The notes under the pieces were generated by a model. That model saw only the letters and a program-made list of their open reading frames with translations. It was not told the origin of the DNA and did not search any database. A stretch of 34,477 nucleotides of DNA from a bacterium (GTDB taxonomy: Bacteria > Verrucomicrobiota > Kiritimatiellia > CAIVKH01), in assembly GCA_030432155.1 (NCBI GenBank), contig JAUIHQ010000007.1:1-34477 (forward strand). Reading direction: 5' to 3'. Positions 14,838-24,588 of this stretch are shown in pieces. How positions within the stretch are numbered: the first letter of the stretch is position 1; each line of letters opens with the position of its first letter. The position numbers and the translations under genes were made by a program.

Positions 14838-17629
14838 AAACCAGAAAAATCCATTCATGGCTCGTCGCCGCCCTGTTGCTGGCGGGAAGTCTGTCGGCCT
14901 GGGCTGCACCATGGCTGCAGGTCAACGGAACGAGCGGGGAGTATGCAACCTTCCACTATTATATCGATGAATCGGAAGGGGAGACGGACCAGATCCAGGT
15001 CGAGTTCTGGCCGAATGAGGCCCAGGTCGAAAAGGTGGAGTTGTGGAGCAATCTGAACAATCGCGACTTCGCCACCCTGTACCCGGCTGATCCGAATACG
15101 GTGAATCCCGGCGATGAGGGATACTGGACCGCCCATACGATGACCCACGGCGGGAATGGACGGTATTGGATCAATATGCCGGTGGAAAAGTGCGGCGCCT
15201 ACCGTTTAACCGCCCGCTACAAGGTCAGCGGCGATCCGAACTGGCGCTGGTACCAGGGTCGCAACACGGCGGTTGTGATCTCCGACACCTCGGTTCGCGA
15301 CATGATCATGATGGAGGTTCAAGTCAACGTCGTCGATGCCGTCGGCGACGACTATAACAGCCGCAGCACCTTTGCCGATCTCCATGACGACTGGCGGTTC
15401 AATCTCGATTACGTCAACGAGCTCGGCGTAAACACCCTCTGGCTCATGCCGTTTCATCCCATCGGATCGAAATCCGACGGGAATCACGGAGAGGTAGGGA
15501 GTCCCTATTCCATCAAGAACATGTGGAAAGTGGCCGAGCACCTCGGTCGCGACGGAACCCGCGAGGGTGCGATGAACGAGTTCAAGGCCTTCGTGGCCGA
15601 GGCCGAAGCCAAGGGGGTCAACATCCTGTTCGACACCATCTTCAACCACACCGCGAAAGATGCGGAAATGGAGCGGAATCCCGACAATCCATATGAGCTT
15701 CACAGCGACCCGCCGGCCCAGATCCGATACCTGCGTCCGAGCTGGTATTCGAAGTACACCGGCAACGGCTATTGCAACTGGACCCAGGATCCCGGCGGCT
15801 CCCCTCCCTACGAGTACTGGGCTCCCGCCGACGATGCCAACCAGGTCGGGCCCGCACCCGCGGACCGGCATGACTTCGGGAAATGGTGTGATGCCATCGA
15901 CCTGTTCTGGGGCAATTACAGTGCGCTTGGCAGCCCGGCCAATGAGGATGACGGGATGTGGGGGGCATCCGCTGAAGTGAAGAAGATGACGGAGTATTTC
16001 ACCTATTTTGCCGAGTACTGGCTCGATCAGACCGACGGAGCCATCGACGGTTTTCGTTGCGACTTCGCCCAGGGGCTGCCGCCGCAGGCCTGGGAATACA
16101 TCATCAACCGGGCCAAGTCGAAGAAGCCCGAATTCATGTTCATGGCGGAATCCCTCGACGGCGGAGCGGTGTCCCGCCGTGCCGCCCGCCACTTCGACGT
16201 GGTAAACGAAAACTGGGTCTGGTCGGTGCTGGAGAACGGCGGAAGCGCCGCGGCCCTCCGTTCGGTGATTGATGAGCGCAAAGCAAACTACGGCTACGCC
16301 GGTGTTCTTCGCGGTCTCGTGAACCACGATCAGAATGCTCCCGCCGACAAATGGTTCACCCTGGCCCATTACGCGGTCGGCGCCGCGGTGGACGGATCTC
16401 CCCAGATGTTCATGGGGCAGGAGCTCGGGTACCGGGACGCCTATGGCTTCTCCCGCTTCCGGACCGAGTATGGCCGCTCCATCCCCGATATCCGGAATTA
16501 CTACAACATGCAGGCTCTCTGGAATGACATGTCTCCGGACCATGACGCCCTCTGGAATCGGTATGCGGAGATCAACCATGGCCGTCAGCGCTCGGCCGCC
16601 ATTCGCCTGGCGAATCAGTATTACATCGACATGAAAGGCGGCGGGATCCATGACAAGATTTTCTCCGTCCTGAAGTATGAATCGTTCGGATGGGACGCCG
16701 CCGACCAGGATGTCGTGTTGTGCTTCGTCAACCTGGAGCCGTGGATCGGCCATTCGGGGAATTTTGAGGTGAACGTTCCCGCGATTTATCTCGATCCGAA
16801 CAAGCGCTACAATGTTCGCAACCTATCCTCTTCCGATCCCGACAGCTATGTCTGGCCGGAGGCCAGGACCGGTTCGGATATCGTACAGAACGGGTTCTTT
16901 GTTTCTTTCCCCGGCAATGGCTATGCATCCGGTGCGGTCGCACAGTTCATGAAGCTCGAGGAGCAGGGTGTGGTGGAGCAACTGTGGGTAGGAAACACCT
17001 ACAACTGGCCGTTCAGCGGTGATGTGGATGCCGGGGAAGATCTTTGGATCAACGCCGAAACCTGGCCGATCGCCGACGGGCAGACTGTGACCATCGCGTA
17101 CCGCACCGAGGCGGGCGGTGACTGGAGCCGGGTCGATGCATCATGGGATTTCAATAGCGCCAACAATTCCCACTGGCATGTGAACCTTGGTTCATTCCCG
17201 TCGGGAACAGTGATCGAGTATTACGTTGAGGCAACAAAAGGCCGGGTCTCCGCCCTCGACAATCACAATGGCGACAATTACCGGGTGACGGTAAACGGTC
17301 TCGATCCGGTTCAATGGATCGGAGGCACGTACCACTGGCCGTTTGACGGCGAGATCGATCCGGGCGAGGATCTTTGGATCAATACCGAAACCTGGCCTGC
17401 GGGTTCGGCAAGCGAAACCTATATCGTATATTCGGTGAACGGCGGCGACTGGCATTCCGCACAAATCGATTATGGGATGCAGATCGGCAACAACGACTGG
17501 TGGCACATCAACCTCGGTTCGTTCCAATCCGGCGATCGCATCCGCTATGCCGTCACCGCCTACGATCCCGCCGGCAACAACCTGTGGGACAGCAACGGCG
17601 GCGCGGATTACGAAGCCGTCGTCAAGTAA
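14834..17629 (+). CDS. Secreted GH13 alpha-amylase-family enzyme
   Basis: 931 residues with a signal peptide (about 1-24). After an N-terminal beta domain (about 27-150) comes a GH13 barrel with all catalytic motifs: region I DTIFNH (267-272), region II GFRCDFA with nucleophile Asp410, region III MAES with acid/base Glu439, region IV VNHDQ (His498, Asp499). It should cut alpha-1,4-glucans or related sugars outside the cytoplasm. From about residue 712 to the end are two tandem repeats of about 105 residues, each opening W-(V/I)-G-x-TY-x-WPF-x-G-x-(V/I)-D-x-GEDLWIN-x-ETWP and closing in a W-H-(V/I)-NLGSF strand; they look like carbohydrate-binding modules. It overlaps the small exported gene upstream by four bases. 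A strong hairpin follows the stop. Confidence 0.92.
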   Translation: MKTRKIHSWLVAALLLAGSLSAWAAPWLQVNGTSGEYATFHYYIDESEGETDQIQVEFWPNEAQVEKVELWSNLNNRDFATLYPADPNTVNPGDEGYWTAHTMTHGGNGRYWINMPVEKCGAYRLTARYKVSGDPNWRWYQGRNTAVVISDTSVRDMIMMEVQVNVVDAVGDDYNSRSTFADLHDDWRFNLDYVNELGVNTLWLMPFHPIGSKSDGNHGEVGSPYSIKNMWKVAEHLGRDGTREGAMNEFKAFVAEAEAKGVNILFDTIFNHTAKDAEMERNPDNPYELHSDPPAQIRYLRPSWYSKYTGNGYCNWTQDPGGSPPYEYWAPADDANQVGPAPADRHDFGKWCDAIDLFWGNYSALGSPANEDDGMWGASAEVKKMTEYFTYFAEYWLDQTDGAIDGFRCDFAQGLPPQAWEYIINRAKSKKPEFMFMAESLDGGAVSRRAARHFDVVNENWVWSVLENGGSAAALRSVIDERKANYGYAGVLRGLVNHDQNAPADKWFTLAHYAVGAAVDGSPQMFMGQELGYRDAYGFSRFRTEYGRSIPDIRNYYNMQALWNDMSPDHDALWNRYAEINHGRQRSAAIRLANQYYIDMKGGGIHDKIFSVLKYESFGWDAADQDVVLCFVNLEPWIGHSGNFEVNVPAIYLDPNKRYNVRNLSSSDPDSYVWPEARTGSDIVQNGFFVSFPGNGYASGAVAQFMKLEEQGVVEQLWVGNTYNWPFSGDVDAGEDLWINAETWPIADGQTVTIAYRTEAGGDWSRVDASWDFNSANNSHWHVNLGSFPSGTVIEYYVEATKGRVSALDNHNGDNYRVTVNGLDPVQWIGGTYHWPFDGEIDPGEDLWINTETWPAGSASETYIVYSVNGGDWHSAQIDYGMQIGNNDWWHINLGSFQSGDRIRYAVTAYDPAGNNLWDSNGGADYEAVVK

Positions 17630-17655
17630 AAGCCTTCATTGCCCGCCCAAGTTCT

Positions 17656-17683
17656 GGAGCCCCGGCACCCCCGCCGGGGCTCC
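17656..17683 (+). terminator. Terminator after the amylase gene
   Basis: GGAGCCCCGGC (17656-17666) pairs perfectly with GCCGGGGCTCC (17673-17683) over a six-base loop, followed by AATTTGTTT. It lies 27 bases after the stop. Confidence 0.75.
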
Positions 17684-17706
17684 AATTTGTTTCAGGATTT
17701 TCAGCA

Positions 17707-17737
17707 CCCCTCCGGAGGGGCAACCTCCCGGTTGCCC
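17707..17737. repeat. Two-hairpin dispersed repeat, copy B
   Basis: CCCCTCCGGAGGGG (a perfect palindrome) joined to GGGCAACCTCCCGGTTGCCC. It is in the gap between the convergent amylase and nrfA genes. Confidence 0.85.
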
Positions 17738-17782
17738 TCACCGCGCAAATATGCATGTCCGTCATCAGGCACAATGTATGCC

Positions 17783-17813
17783 CCCCTCCGGAGGGGCAAC
17801 CTCCCGGTTGCCC
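17783..17813. repeat. Two-hairpin dispersed repeat, copy C
   Basis: Identical in its 31-base core to copy B, 76 bases further on. Together the two could end nrfHA transcription on the minus strand. Confidence 0.85.
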
Positions 17814-17841
17814 TCGGGCCGGAGCATACCTTCACCCCGGC

Positions 17842-19272
17842 CTACCGCGCATCCCACTTCATCGCCGCCACCTGTCCCTGGCGGGCGACATCGGCCGCGG
17901 TACCAAGAATGCGGGCCGCTTCCTGGGGCGCGTGGAACCCCATGGAATTCTCAGCGGCGATGAAGTCGATGTACCACTGGGCTTTTCTCTGCAGCTCCAG
18001 AGACTCCCGAAGATCCTCCTCGCTCGCGCCTTCGGCCTTGGCCGCCTGGATGGCATCGAGCTGGGCCATCAGGGCATCGGCTGCCCGTTGCAGAAGCTCG
18101 TGATTCTTGCTCTGGATGGAATCGACCCGGGCAAGGATCTCCTCTTCGGGAATGTGGTGGCAGACCTGGCAGGACCGGTTCACATTCAGAAGGGGACTCC
18201 GCACCCAGTGATCGGAAACCTTGGTGGCGCCTTCCCGCATGTAAGGCATGTGACAATCGGCGCAGGCAACCCCGCTGCGGGCATGAATACCCTGGCTCCA
18301 AAGCTCGAACTCCGGATGTTGCGCCTTCAGAATTTCCGCACCGGACTCCTTGTGCACATAGTCGAAAAAGCGCTTGCCGCTCGCAAAGGTGGTTTCATTC
18401 CAGAAGGTTTCGATGTCTTCGGCGGTTAACCCGTTGCCCCACGGGAATGTCAGAGGCATTTCACTCGAGCAGTAATATTCCACATGACATTGGCCGCACA
18501 CGAAGGAGCGCATTTCCTGCCGCGTTGCATGGACGTTCGGATCATAGGTCCCCTCCCGGCCTTCTTCCCGCCAGCGCTGAACGGAAGGCAGGTGGGGTAC
18601 CGGGGCGTCGGAGTTCGCGAGCTTTTGGATGCCCAGCATGAACCCCGGCCGGGTCACCCGGATTTCCATCGTGTCGGGATCATGACAGTCCACACATGAG
18701 ACGGGGTGGGCATGCCCCATGTCATGCAGCATGCCGTTCAGTTCCTGGTACGACATCTTGTACGTTTCCTTGAAGCCGGCCATGGCGTCGCCATCCCCAA
18801 GTGCGCGGTACACCGGCATGACCGATGCATGACAATGCAGGCATGAACCTGATTGAGGCTTGGTCAGGCGCTCGGTGGATTCCTGGTCCACGAGCATGTA
18901 GGCATGACCCCGGCGGTCCCGATAATCGATGGAGAAGGCATAACCGAGAAACATGCGCTTCAGCCAGGGGTCCCGCTCGATCTTCTGCTCGGGAAGCGCT
19001 TCGCTTCCGCCGTGACCCCCGAAACGGGTTCGGGTCGAGATGGCGGTGCGTTTGTAGGAATCGTACTGCTTCGGCCAGTTGATACCCCAGGTTTCCGGGT
19101 CGGTGTCGTCTTCGGTTACCTCGACCAGCCGCACATAGGGGGTCAGCGCCTCGGCTTTCCGCTGCTGGATGTTCATCAGCAGGGCGGTGATCAGTGCGGT
19201 ACCGGTCGCGGTGACGACGAGTACGATCAGGAAAAGCAACCGTATCCATACCTGTTTGGTCTCGCGTGTCAT
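17842..19272 (-). CDS. nrfA: Cytochrome c nitrite reductase NrfA (CXXCH variant)
   Basis: 476 residues. This pentaheme enzyme reduces nitrite to ammonium with six electrons, on the outer face of the cytoplasmic membrane. Heme sites are C144LHCH, C193VDCH, C259GQCH, C337ADCH and C368QVCH. Most NrfA proteins have CXXCK at the first, catalytic heme; here it is CXXCH, a variant known in some lineages. Other active-site features fit NrfA: a tyrosine in CHVEYY (266/267), and KAQH (Lys316, Gln318, His319), matching the Ca-binding and substrate residues. An N-terminal hydrophobic segment (about 10-33) is a membrane anchor or uncleaved signal. Its start overlaps nrfH by four bases. No NrfB, C or D is present, so electrons come through NrfH. 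Confidence 0.92.
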   Translation of the reverse strand: MTRETKQVWIRLLFLIVLVVTATGTALITALLMNIQQRKAEALTPYVRLVEVTEDDTDPETWGINWPKQYDSYKRTAISTRTRFGGHGGSEALPEQKIERDPWLKRMFLGYAFSIDYRDRRGHAYMLVDQESTERLTKPQSGSCLHCHASVMPVYRALGDGDAMAGFKETYKMSYQELNGMLHDMGHAHPVSCVDCHDPDTMEIRVTRPGFMLGIQKLANSDAPVPHLPSVQRWREEGREGTYDPNVHATRQEMRSFVCGQCHVEYYCSSEMPLTFPWGNGLTAEDIETFWNETTFASGKRFFDYVHKESGAEILKAQHPEFELWSQGIHARSGVACADCHMPYMREGATKVSDHWVRSPLLNVNRSCQVCHHIPEEEILARVDSIQSKNHELLQRAADALMAQLDAIQAAKAEGASEEDLRESLELQRKAQWYIDFIAAENSMGFHAPQEAARILGTAADVARQGQVAAMKWDAR

Positions 19273-19811
19273 CGGGTTCTCCTTTCGTCGGGCAGGGTCG
19301 GGTCGGGGCCGCCGAGACCGGCCGGAGGGCCGTGTCCGACGGATTGATGGCAGTGAACACAGGTCACGGCATCCGGTCCGGTCGTGGCTCCTCGAACCAT
19401 CTCGTGAACCAGGCCGTCATGACAGGATAGGCAGTTCTCCTGAAGAATCCGTGCGTTCTTCGGTTTGATCATGATCGGCTCGTGAAAATCCTGGAAGGTG
19501 AACCCTTTGGAGTGATGGTATCCGTTCTCCGCCTTCGCGATGTATTTCGGAATGAAATCATGTGGCAGGTGGCAGTCCACGCAGGTGGCGACGGTGTGAT
19601 GGCTTGCCTTCTGCCACGAGTCATACTGGCTCTGCATGATGTGACAGTTGGCACAAGCCGCGGGATCGGTGCTGAAATACGACAGTCCTTCAGCAAACTG
19701 GAACGTGTAACCGGCCAGCCCGATGCAAACTCCCATCAAAACCGCCAGCAGCAGAATCAGCTTCATGGATACGGCAGCATGTGCACGAGTACGCTTGAAT
19801 CGAGGAATCAT
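19269..19811 (-). CDS. nrfH: NrfH, tetraheme quinol dehydrogenase
   Basis: 180 residues of the NapC/NirT/NrfH family. One N-terminal membrane helix (about 16-38) is followed by four CXXCH heme sites: C53, C77, C127 and C151. Met59 after the first site (CHIMQ) is in the place of an unusual heme ligand described for NrfH. It oxidises menaquinol and hands electrons to NrfA, with which it forms a membrane complex. A Shine-Dalgarno (AGGGAGA) precedes the ATG, and a well-formed promoter lies just upstream. The tail after residue 158 is proline- and glycine-rich and probably unstructured. Confidence 0.93.
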   Translation of the reverse strand: MIPRFKRTRAHAAVSMKLILLLAVLMGVCIGLAGYTFQFAEGLSYFSTDPAACANCHIMQSQYDSWQKASHHTVATCVDCHLPHDFIPKYIAKAENGYHHSKGFTFQDFHEPIMIKPKNARILQENCLSCHDGLVHEMVRGATTGPDAVTCVHCHQSVGHGPPAGLGGPDPTLPDERRTR

Positions 19812-19827
19812 GTTCTCCCTGAAGGAC

Positions 19828-19856
19828 AGAGTAGTGCCGACAAGGTCGGTTGTCGA
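19828..19856 (-). promoter_or_regulatory. nrfHA promoter with palindromic operator candidate
   Basis: Minus strand: TCGACA (19856-19851, five of six bases of the -35 consensus), exactly 17 bases, TACTCT (19833-19828). A palindrome CGACAA-N6-TTGTCG (19838-19855) fills the spacer and overlaps the -35, as expected for a repressor site. The regulator is not known. Confidence 0.6.
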
Positions 19857-19901
19857 CCCTCAAGACCTGAATCTCACAAGCGGATTCTGTGCAAACGCCA
19901 A

Positions 19902-19929
19902 ACGGCCTTCACCCGAGGGTGAAGGCCGT
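19902..19929 (-). terminator. Terminator after the Spy/CpxP-like gene
   Basis: ACGGCCTTCACCC (19902-19914) pairs perfectly with GGGTGAAGGCCGT (19917-19929). On the minus strand the stem is followed by TTGGCGTTT, a weak T-rich tract. It lies 28 bases after the stop at 19957. Confidence 0.65.
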
Positions 19930-19956
19930 CTGTGTTGCGTGACATGGAATCGATGA

Positions 19957-20550
19957 TTATTCCCGGCCGTCACCTTCGCTATCGGGCCGGCCTCGCTCGC
20001 CGTCCCGTTTGCCCTGGCGCTGCGGGCGTTCGCCATCGCCCCGGCCCTGGCCTTTGCCGCGGCCTTCCTGCATCTGCTTGCGGGCATTGTCGCGAATGGC
20101 GTTCAGGGTTTCTTCGCCGAGAATCTCCCGGACCTTGAACTGCATTTCGACTGCGTTCTTTCGGATCTCGATTCCCTTCTCGCCCGCCTTCTCGACCGCG
20201 GCGAGTACCGTGCCGAGCTCCGCGCCCTCATCCTTCATCAGGCGGCGGGCTTCCAGATCGGCCATGTCTTTTTCCGCCTTCAGGCGGATCATGGATTCCT
20301 GGTTGGCATAGTAGACCTCCCGCAGGGCATTGACCTGGTCCTCGGTGATCCCGAGACGTGATGCGAGCTGATCATTCTCGATCAGGCGTTCGATCATGCG
20401 GCCCCGGTCGGGTCCTCCCTGGCGGCCTTCACGTTGTCCCTGGAAACCCGGGCTGTCCCCGCCGGCCCGGCCCGGTCCGGGCTGTGCATATACGAGGCTT
20501 GCGATGGCGAGGCTGAATACGGCGATACTTGCGATCATCCATGTTTTCAT
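19957..20550 (-). CDS. Spy/CpxP-like periplasmic protein
   Basis: 197 residues. A signal peptide (MKTWMIASIAVFSLAIASLVYAQ) leads to a Gly/Arg-rich linker and a helical core (MIERLIENDQLASRLGITEDQVNALREVYYANQESMIRLKAEKDMADLEARRLM), the pattern of the Spy/CpxP/ZraP family of periplasmic chaperones and metal or stress sensors (LTxxQ-like motif in LGITEDQ). The C-terminus is a low-complexity Gly/Arg/Asp/Gln tail. I start at 20550, after AAAGGACAG, not at the ATG at 20574. It is a single-gene unit between nrfHA and the exporter genes. Confidence 0.75.
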   Translation of the reverse strand: MKTWMIASIAVFSLAIASLVYAQPGPGRAGGDSPGFQGQREGRQGGPDRGRMIERLIENDQLASRLGITEDQVNALREVYYANQESMIRLKAEKDMADLEARRLMKDEGAELGTVLAAVEKAGEKGIEIRKNAVEMQFKVREILGEETLNAIRDNARKQMQEGRGKGQGRGDGERPQRQGKRDGERGRPDSEGDGRE

Positions 20551-20664
20551 TGTTCTGTCCTTTCGATTGTTCACGTTCGTTCCGATCTCCGTCTCTGGGC
20601 ATAGAACGGGCGGGAAGCTCCTTTATTGCAGGCGCCGGACGGAAAGAAAAACAGGGGGTCTCGG

Positions 20665-21852
20665 TCAGTCGGGCCGGGGCAGCGTCCATTTCGTCGGAAG
20701 CTGAAACACGCCGAGGTCAGCCGACGGGCTGGTTACCGCAAAGGGGTACCAGTCCTCCAGCCGGTGGTATTGCGTCTCATGGTCCCAACTGTGGGCCGAC
20801 AGGGAGAGGAAGTATTTCCCGGCCATCAGCGACAGGGGTTCGATGCGGAGTTGGAAGCTGCCTTCGCCCTCGACCGCATCGATATCGACCTTCATCAACT
20901 GGGTGTTGGTGCCGTAAATGAAGAAGCCGTTGCCGGTCTTGATTGAGTAGCCGAATACGGGTTTCTCGATCCGCTTTTTCGCACGGTAACGGATATCCAC
21001 GACAAGGGCCTTGCCGGTTTCAAAGGATGTTCCTTCCTTGCCGTTTTCATCGAGCAGGGCAACCTGGGTGAACTCCACATCGCGGGTCCCATGTTCTTCC
21101 ACGTTCAGTTGCCCGATCCGGGTCATGTAGCGCTTCAGGTATTCCATGACCACATCGGCCGGGGCGCCCTCGGCGACGAGGCTGCCTTCATGGATCAGCT
21201 TGACCTCGTTGCAGAATTGTTCCACCGCGACGAGGTCGTGGGTCACGAGAAGGATGGTTTTCCCCTGCTTCTTGAATTCGTTGAGCCGGTCGAAACATTT
21301 CATCTGAAATGCGACATCCCCGACGGCCAGCACCTCATCGATGAGCAGGATGTCGGGATTCATCTCCACCGCCACTGCGAATCCCAGCCGGACGTACATA
21401 CCGCTGGAGTAGTGCTTGACCGGTGTGTCGATGAAGTCCTTGAGTCCGGCAAACTCGACGATCGCATCCATGCGCCGGGCGATATCCTCGCGGGGGATAC
21501 CCAGCACGGCCGCATTCAGAAACACGTTCTCCCGGCCGGAAAGATCCGGATGAAAACCGGCGCCCAGCTCGAGCAGCGATGAAATACGTCCCCGGGTGAT
21601 GATCCTGCCCTCGGTGGGATGAATCGTTCCCGCGGCCAGCCCCAGCATCGAACTTTTGCCCGATCCGTTCGGGCCCACGACCCCGACTGTGGTACCCCGG
21701 GGAATGGAAAAATTCACGTTCCGTAGCGCCCAGAAGGGTTCATGAACCGTGGACTTGCCCATGTGGGCGAGACGGCTCATCAGGGTGGGGGCGCCCACAC
21801 CTCTGCGCTGGTAGCACTTGCCGAGATCAATGGCTTCAATAACCGGTTCCAT
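20665..21852 (-). CDS. wzt: O-antigen/polysaccharide ABC exporter ATPase (Wzt-like)
   Basis: 395 residues. The nucleotide-binding domain has Walker A GPNGSGKS (60-67), signature YSSGM (148-152), Walker B ILLIDE (168-173) and the switch His205. The typical GAGFHPDLSGRENVFLN and AVGD strings place it in the polysaccharide-exporter branch. Residues from about 250 form an extra beta domain like the Wzt C-terminal domain, which in described systems recognises the end of the exported glycan. It should power export of undecaprenol-linked O-antigen with the permease upstream. Start 21852 overlaps the permease stop by one base (TAATG). Confidence 0.92.
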   Translation of the reverse strand: MEPVIEAIDLGKCYQRRGVGAPTLMSRLAHMGKSTVHEPFWALRNVNFSIPRGTTVGVVGPNGSGKSSMLGLAAGTIHPTEGRIITRGRISSLLELGAGFHPDLSGRENVFLNAAVLGIPREDIARRMDAIVEFAGLKDFIDTPVKHYSSGMYVRLGFAVAVEMNPDILLIDEVLAVGDVAFQMKCFDRLNEFKKQGKTILLVTHDLVAVEQFCNEVKLIHEGSLVAEGAPADVVMEYLKRYMTRIGQLNVEEHGTRDVEFTQVALLDENGKEGTSFETGKALVVDIRYRAKKRIEKPVFGYSIKTGNGFFIYGTNTQLMKVDIDAVEGEGSFQLRIEPLSLMAGKYFLSLSAHSWDHETQYHRLEDWYPFAVTSPSADLGVFQLPTKWTLPRPD

Positions 21853-22652
21853 TACAGCATATCCGCAAAGTTTTTCTGTTGCCGGGAAAAGATGCGGTCC
21901 GCCAGCACATACAGCAGCCCGCAGCCGGCGATGGAGATCCAGATCAGTCCGGTCCACGGAAACGATACATGGGGAAGGATGATGGCCCGGTAGGCGGTGC
22001 AGATGATCGCCATCGGATTCATCATGTAGAGATCGAGAAGGATGGGGTGATCAGCCGCCACCCGCTCGATAAACGACAGGTTGTACATGACCGGGCTGAT
22101 AAAAAACCAGGCGCTGAGGATGACCCCGATCAGGTGCTCAAGGTCACGGAAATGTACGTTACCCGCAGCAAGCAACAGTGCGATGCCGTAGTTGAGGATG
22201 AAGTGCAGGATCAGCACAAGGGGAAGGGCCACGGCCATCGGGCTGATAAATTCCCCCTGCAGGTAGAGCAGGAACGCGACCAGGGGAAACTGCACGATCA
22301 GGCTCAGCAGGTAGTTGATCAGGTTGGCCAGGGTGGCGGCCAGCGGGAGAATGATGCGCGGCATATACACCTTTTTCACGAGGTTGGTATTGCCGGTAAT
22401 GCTGTGAAGGCCGCTGTTGACCGACGTCACCGTGAACTGCCATGCGAACACGCCGATGATGATTTCCGACATCGGAACGCCCCGGCCGGCCATCAGGCGC
22501 AGGAAGAACATGTAGATGAGCCCCATGAAGAGGGGAATCAGGAGGGTCCACAGAAAACCGAGCGCGGAATTCCGGTACCGTATTTTCAACTCGCGAACCG
22601 TGAGGTTCCACAGCAGGTCCCGCCGTTCCATAATGTCATGCAGATGGTTCAC
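21852..22652 (-). CDS. wzm: O-antigen/polysaccharide ABC exporter permease (Wzm-like)
   Basis: 266 residues, an ABC-2-type permease with about six membrane helices. The N-terminal LLWNLTVRELKIRYRNSALGFLW, where the interface helix precedes the first membrane span, and LVKKVYMPRIILPLA are hallmarks of Wzm/TagG/KpsM-type exporters. It forms the channel for the glycan moved by Wzt. Its start overlaps gspM by four bases and its stop overlaps wzt by one, so the genes are tightly coupled. No glycan-synthesis genes are in this window. Confidence 0.92.
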   Translation of the reverse strand: MNHLHDIMERRDLLWNLTVRELKIRYRNSALGFLWTLLIPLFMGLIYMFFLRLMAGRGVPMSEIIIGVFAWQFTVTSVNSGLHSITGNTNLVKKVYMPRIILPLAATLANLINYLLSLIVQFPLVAFLLYLQGEFISPMAVALPLVLILHFILNYGIALLLAAGNVHFRDLEHLIGVILSAWFFISPVMYNLSFIERVAADHPILLDLYMMNPMAIICTAYRAIILPHVSFPWTGLIWISIAGCGLLYVLADRIFSRQQKNFADML

Positions 22653-23158
22653 GTCCCGGTATCCTGCCGGTTTGCCGTGATCTGATCAATCACGAGGGTG
22701 ACCCGCAGACGGCCCGGTTCGCTTTCCGACGGTATGACCAGGAGTTCGGCCACCCGGCAATCCGGCAGCCGATGGTCGAATGCGTCCAGCAATCGCGCGA
22801 GTTGGGCCGCGGGAAGACCGGCGGCAAACAGTTCGCTTCGCTCAAGTTCCCATGGCGGCGTGAGCGGGCGGGTTTCCGTGGCGGACAAGTTGAAGGACGT
22901 GGCGCCCAGGGTGTCCTCGATCATCTGTCGCAGCGGGGTGGAGGTTGCCGGGGTTCGGGCGGCAAACGTCTCGACCGCCGAGGTCCAGGTCAACCATTCC
23001 CGCTCCACGTCGTGGAGCTCCTGCACCTGCTGGTGCCGGGAGCGGATGGTTTCGTTGCGGCGATCGGACTGCCGGAAACCCTGGACCGCGGCCCCGAGGG
23101 CAACCAGGAGCACGACGACCATGACCCAGCGGGTGCGCTTGTGGGCCGCGGGCGTCAT
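22649..23158 (-). CDS. gspM: GspM/PilO-like assembly platform protein
   Basis: 169 residues. One N-terminal membrane helix (about 12-28) is followed by a coiled-coil-like stretch and a small alpha/beta domain ending in VTLVIDQITA, the shape of GspM/PilO. I assign it by shape and position, not by a strong motif: the gene just upstream is GspL-like, and the two overlap by four bases. In type II secretion GspL and GspM form the inner-membrane platform linking the ATPase to the pseudopilus. Confidence 0.6.
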   Translation of the reverse strand: MTPAAHKRTRWVMVVVLLVALGAAVQGFRQSDRRNETIRSRHQQVQELHDVEREWLTWTSAVETFAARTPATSTPLRQMIEDTLGATSFNLSATETRPLTPPWELERSELFAAGLPAAQLARLLDAFDHRLPDCRVAELLVIPSESEPGRLRVTLVIDQITANRQDTGT

Positions 23159-24528
23159 GTCCGATCCTCCAGCCGGAAGCGAACGCCGTCTCCGGCGCCT
23201 GCGGGTTCGATCGAGATCTTCATCTCAATCCCCACTGCGGACAGGGCATCCCGGAAGGCTTCGGCTTCGCCGGCCGATGGTGCGTTCCCCCGGATCACCG
23301 AGCCCCCGTCCATCAGGTTCAGGTGGGTAAGCGCGATGCCCCGTTCATGGGCTTCATTCAGCAGTTGGTAGAAACGTGTATTCATACCCGGCCGGGTGAA
23401 TTGAAGAAACGGCTCATACTGTTCCCGGGCCTCGTTCATGAAGCGGGTGGTGATGAAGGCTTCCTGGCCGCGGGGAATCCGCTCGCGACCGGTGATGGAG
23501 GCGGCCGTGGCCTGGGCCTCCCGGGTGAGCTGTTCCGCCCGGTGATCCTGAAGCCGGGTCCAGGCGATGTTCACGCCAATGACCAGGGCGGCGGCCATGC
23601 CACAGGTCAGCCACGCCTTTTGCAGGGGCCGGGATGTCAGGGAGTCCCAGGCGGGATGGGCTGCTCCGACGGCACGGAGGTTGACGATGGCGCCCGGTTC
23701 CTGGAGGGCGTTCCGGCAGAGACCCTGCAAGAGGATGTCCTCTCCGCCTGCATCGTGCATCGCAGCGGGCTGGATACTGCACGACCGGAGAATCTCTTCC
23801 TTGTCGCTGGAGGCAAGGGCGGGATGTCCGGACCAGATCAGTTCGGCGGGGGACCCGCCCGAGGGTATCACCGAGCGCAGAAATCTTGCCATGCGGCGGG
23901 AAAGATCTTCCGTGGAAATCCAGGATCGGACCGATGTTCCGGACAGAAAGCGGTCGCCTTCACCATACAGAATCAGCACGCGTGACCCCTCGCGGTGTAC
24001 GACAAGTCGGGATGCCGGATCCGCGGGGGGGAACCGCTGGGCCAGCTCGGACCAAACCGCCCTCGGTTCGGCATCAAGGATCACGGGCCGGAGTTTCCGC
24101 CCCGCGAGCTCGTCGATACAGGTGCTGATGGATTCCCGCCGGGCGGCGATGGCCAGGGTCTCCACCTTGCCGCCGGCAACCATCCGGATTTGTTCGAACC
24201 GGCACTCGCACTGCTCCACCGGAAAGGGTAGTGCCAGGTCGAGTAGCGATGGGAATACCTTTCGCGCCTTGCGGATCGAAGGGAAAGGCGCGGTCAGCCG
24301 ATGGATGACCGTTTCATGCGCCGGCAACGCGGCCGCGGAAACAGCCCGGCCCGTCATGACATCCGCCTCCACCTGCTGCAGAATCGACATGGCGGCCGGC
24401 CCGTCCGCCGGTACGCCCTCTGCAAGCGTGTCCATGCGGATTCGTCCGGCCGCGCGTCGGCCTTTCAGCGCGCGCAGTCGGCCGTCTTCCACGGACAGGG
24501 CATAACAGATCGATCGGTTCTTCCACAT
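23155..24528 (-). CDS. gspL: GspL/PilM-N-like assembly platform protein
   Basis: 457 residues. The N-terminal ~290 residues have the actin-like, PilM/GspL cytoplasmic fold (ALSVEDGRLRALKG; FPSLLDLALPFPVEQCE; VLILYGEGDRFL). A membrane helix follows at about 307-327 (LTCGMAAALVIGVNIAW), then a periplasmic coiled coil and a ferredoxin-like end. The order matches GspL, or a PilM-PilN fusion. It would recruit the secretion ATPase at the inner membrane. It starts 60 bases after gspK with its own promoter candidate and lacks a Shine-Dalgarno. Confidence 0.65.
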   Translation of the reverse strand: MWKNRSICYALSVEDGRLRALKGRRAAGRIRMDTLAEGVPADGPAAMSILQQVEADVMTGRAVSAAALPAHETVIHRLTAPFPSIRKARKVFPSLLDLALPFPVEQCECRFEQIRMVAGGKVETLAIAARRESISTCIDELAGRKLRPVILDAEPRAVWSELAQRFPPADPASRLVVHREGSRVLILYGEGDRFLSGTSVRSWISTEDLSRRMARFLRSVIPSGGSPAELIWSGHPALASSDKEEILRSCSIQPAAMHDAGGEDILLQGLCRNALQEPGAIVNLRAVGAAHPAWDSLTSRPLQKAWLTCGMAAALVIGVNIAWTRLQDHRAEQLTREAQATAASITGRERIPRGQEAFITTRFMNEAREQYEPFLQFTRPGMNTRFYQLLNEAHERGIALTHLNLMDGGSVIRGNAPSAGEAEAFRDALSAVGIEMKISIEPAGAGDGVRFRLEDRT

Positions 24529-24538
24529 CTGAACCGAT

Positions 24539-24566
24539 AGAGTAGCCGGACCGCGCGATGAAACAA
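24539..24566 (-). promoter_or_regulatory. Candidate promoter before gspL
   Basis: Minus strand: TTGTTT (24566-24561), 16-base spacer, TACTCT (24544-24539), ten bases before the gspL ATG. The same TACTCT hexamer serves as -10 candidate before nrfH and before the gene at 31860. Confidence 0.4.
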
Positions 24567-24588
24567 GAACGATTCCGGCGGCGGGCGA

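Noticed and set aside
17842-19272. Hydroxylamine oxidoreductase or octaheme enzyme because all five sites are CXXCH
   Set aside because: Only five heme sites, and NrfA motifs (KAQH, CHVEYY) plus an adjacent NrfH are present.
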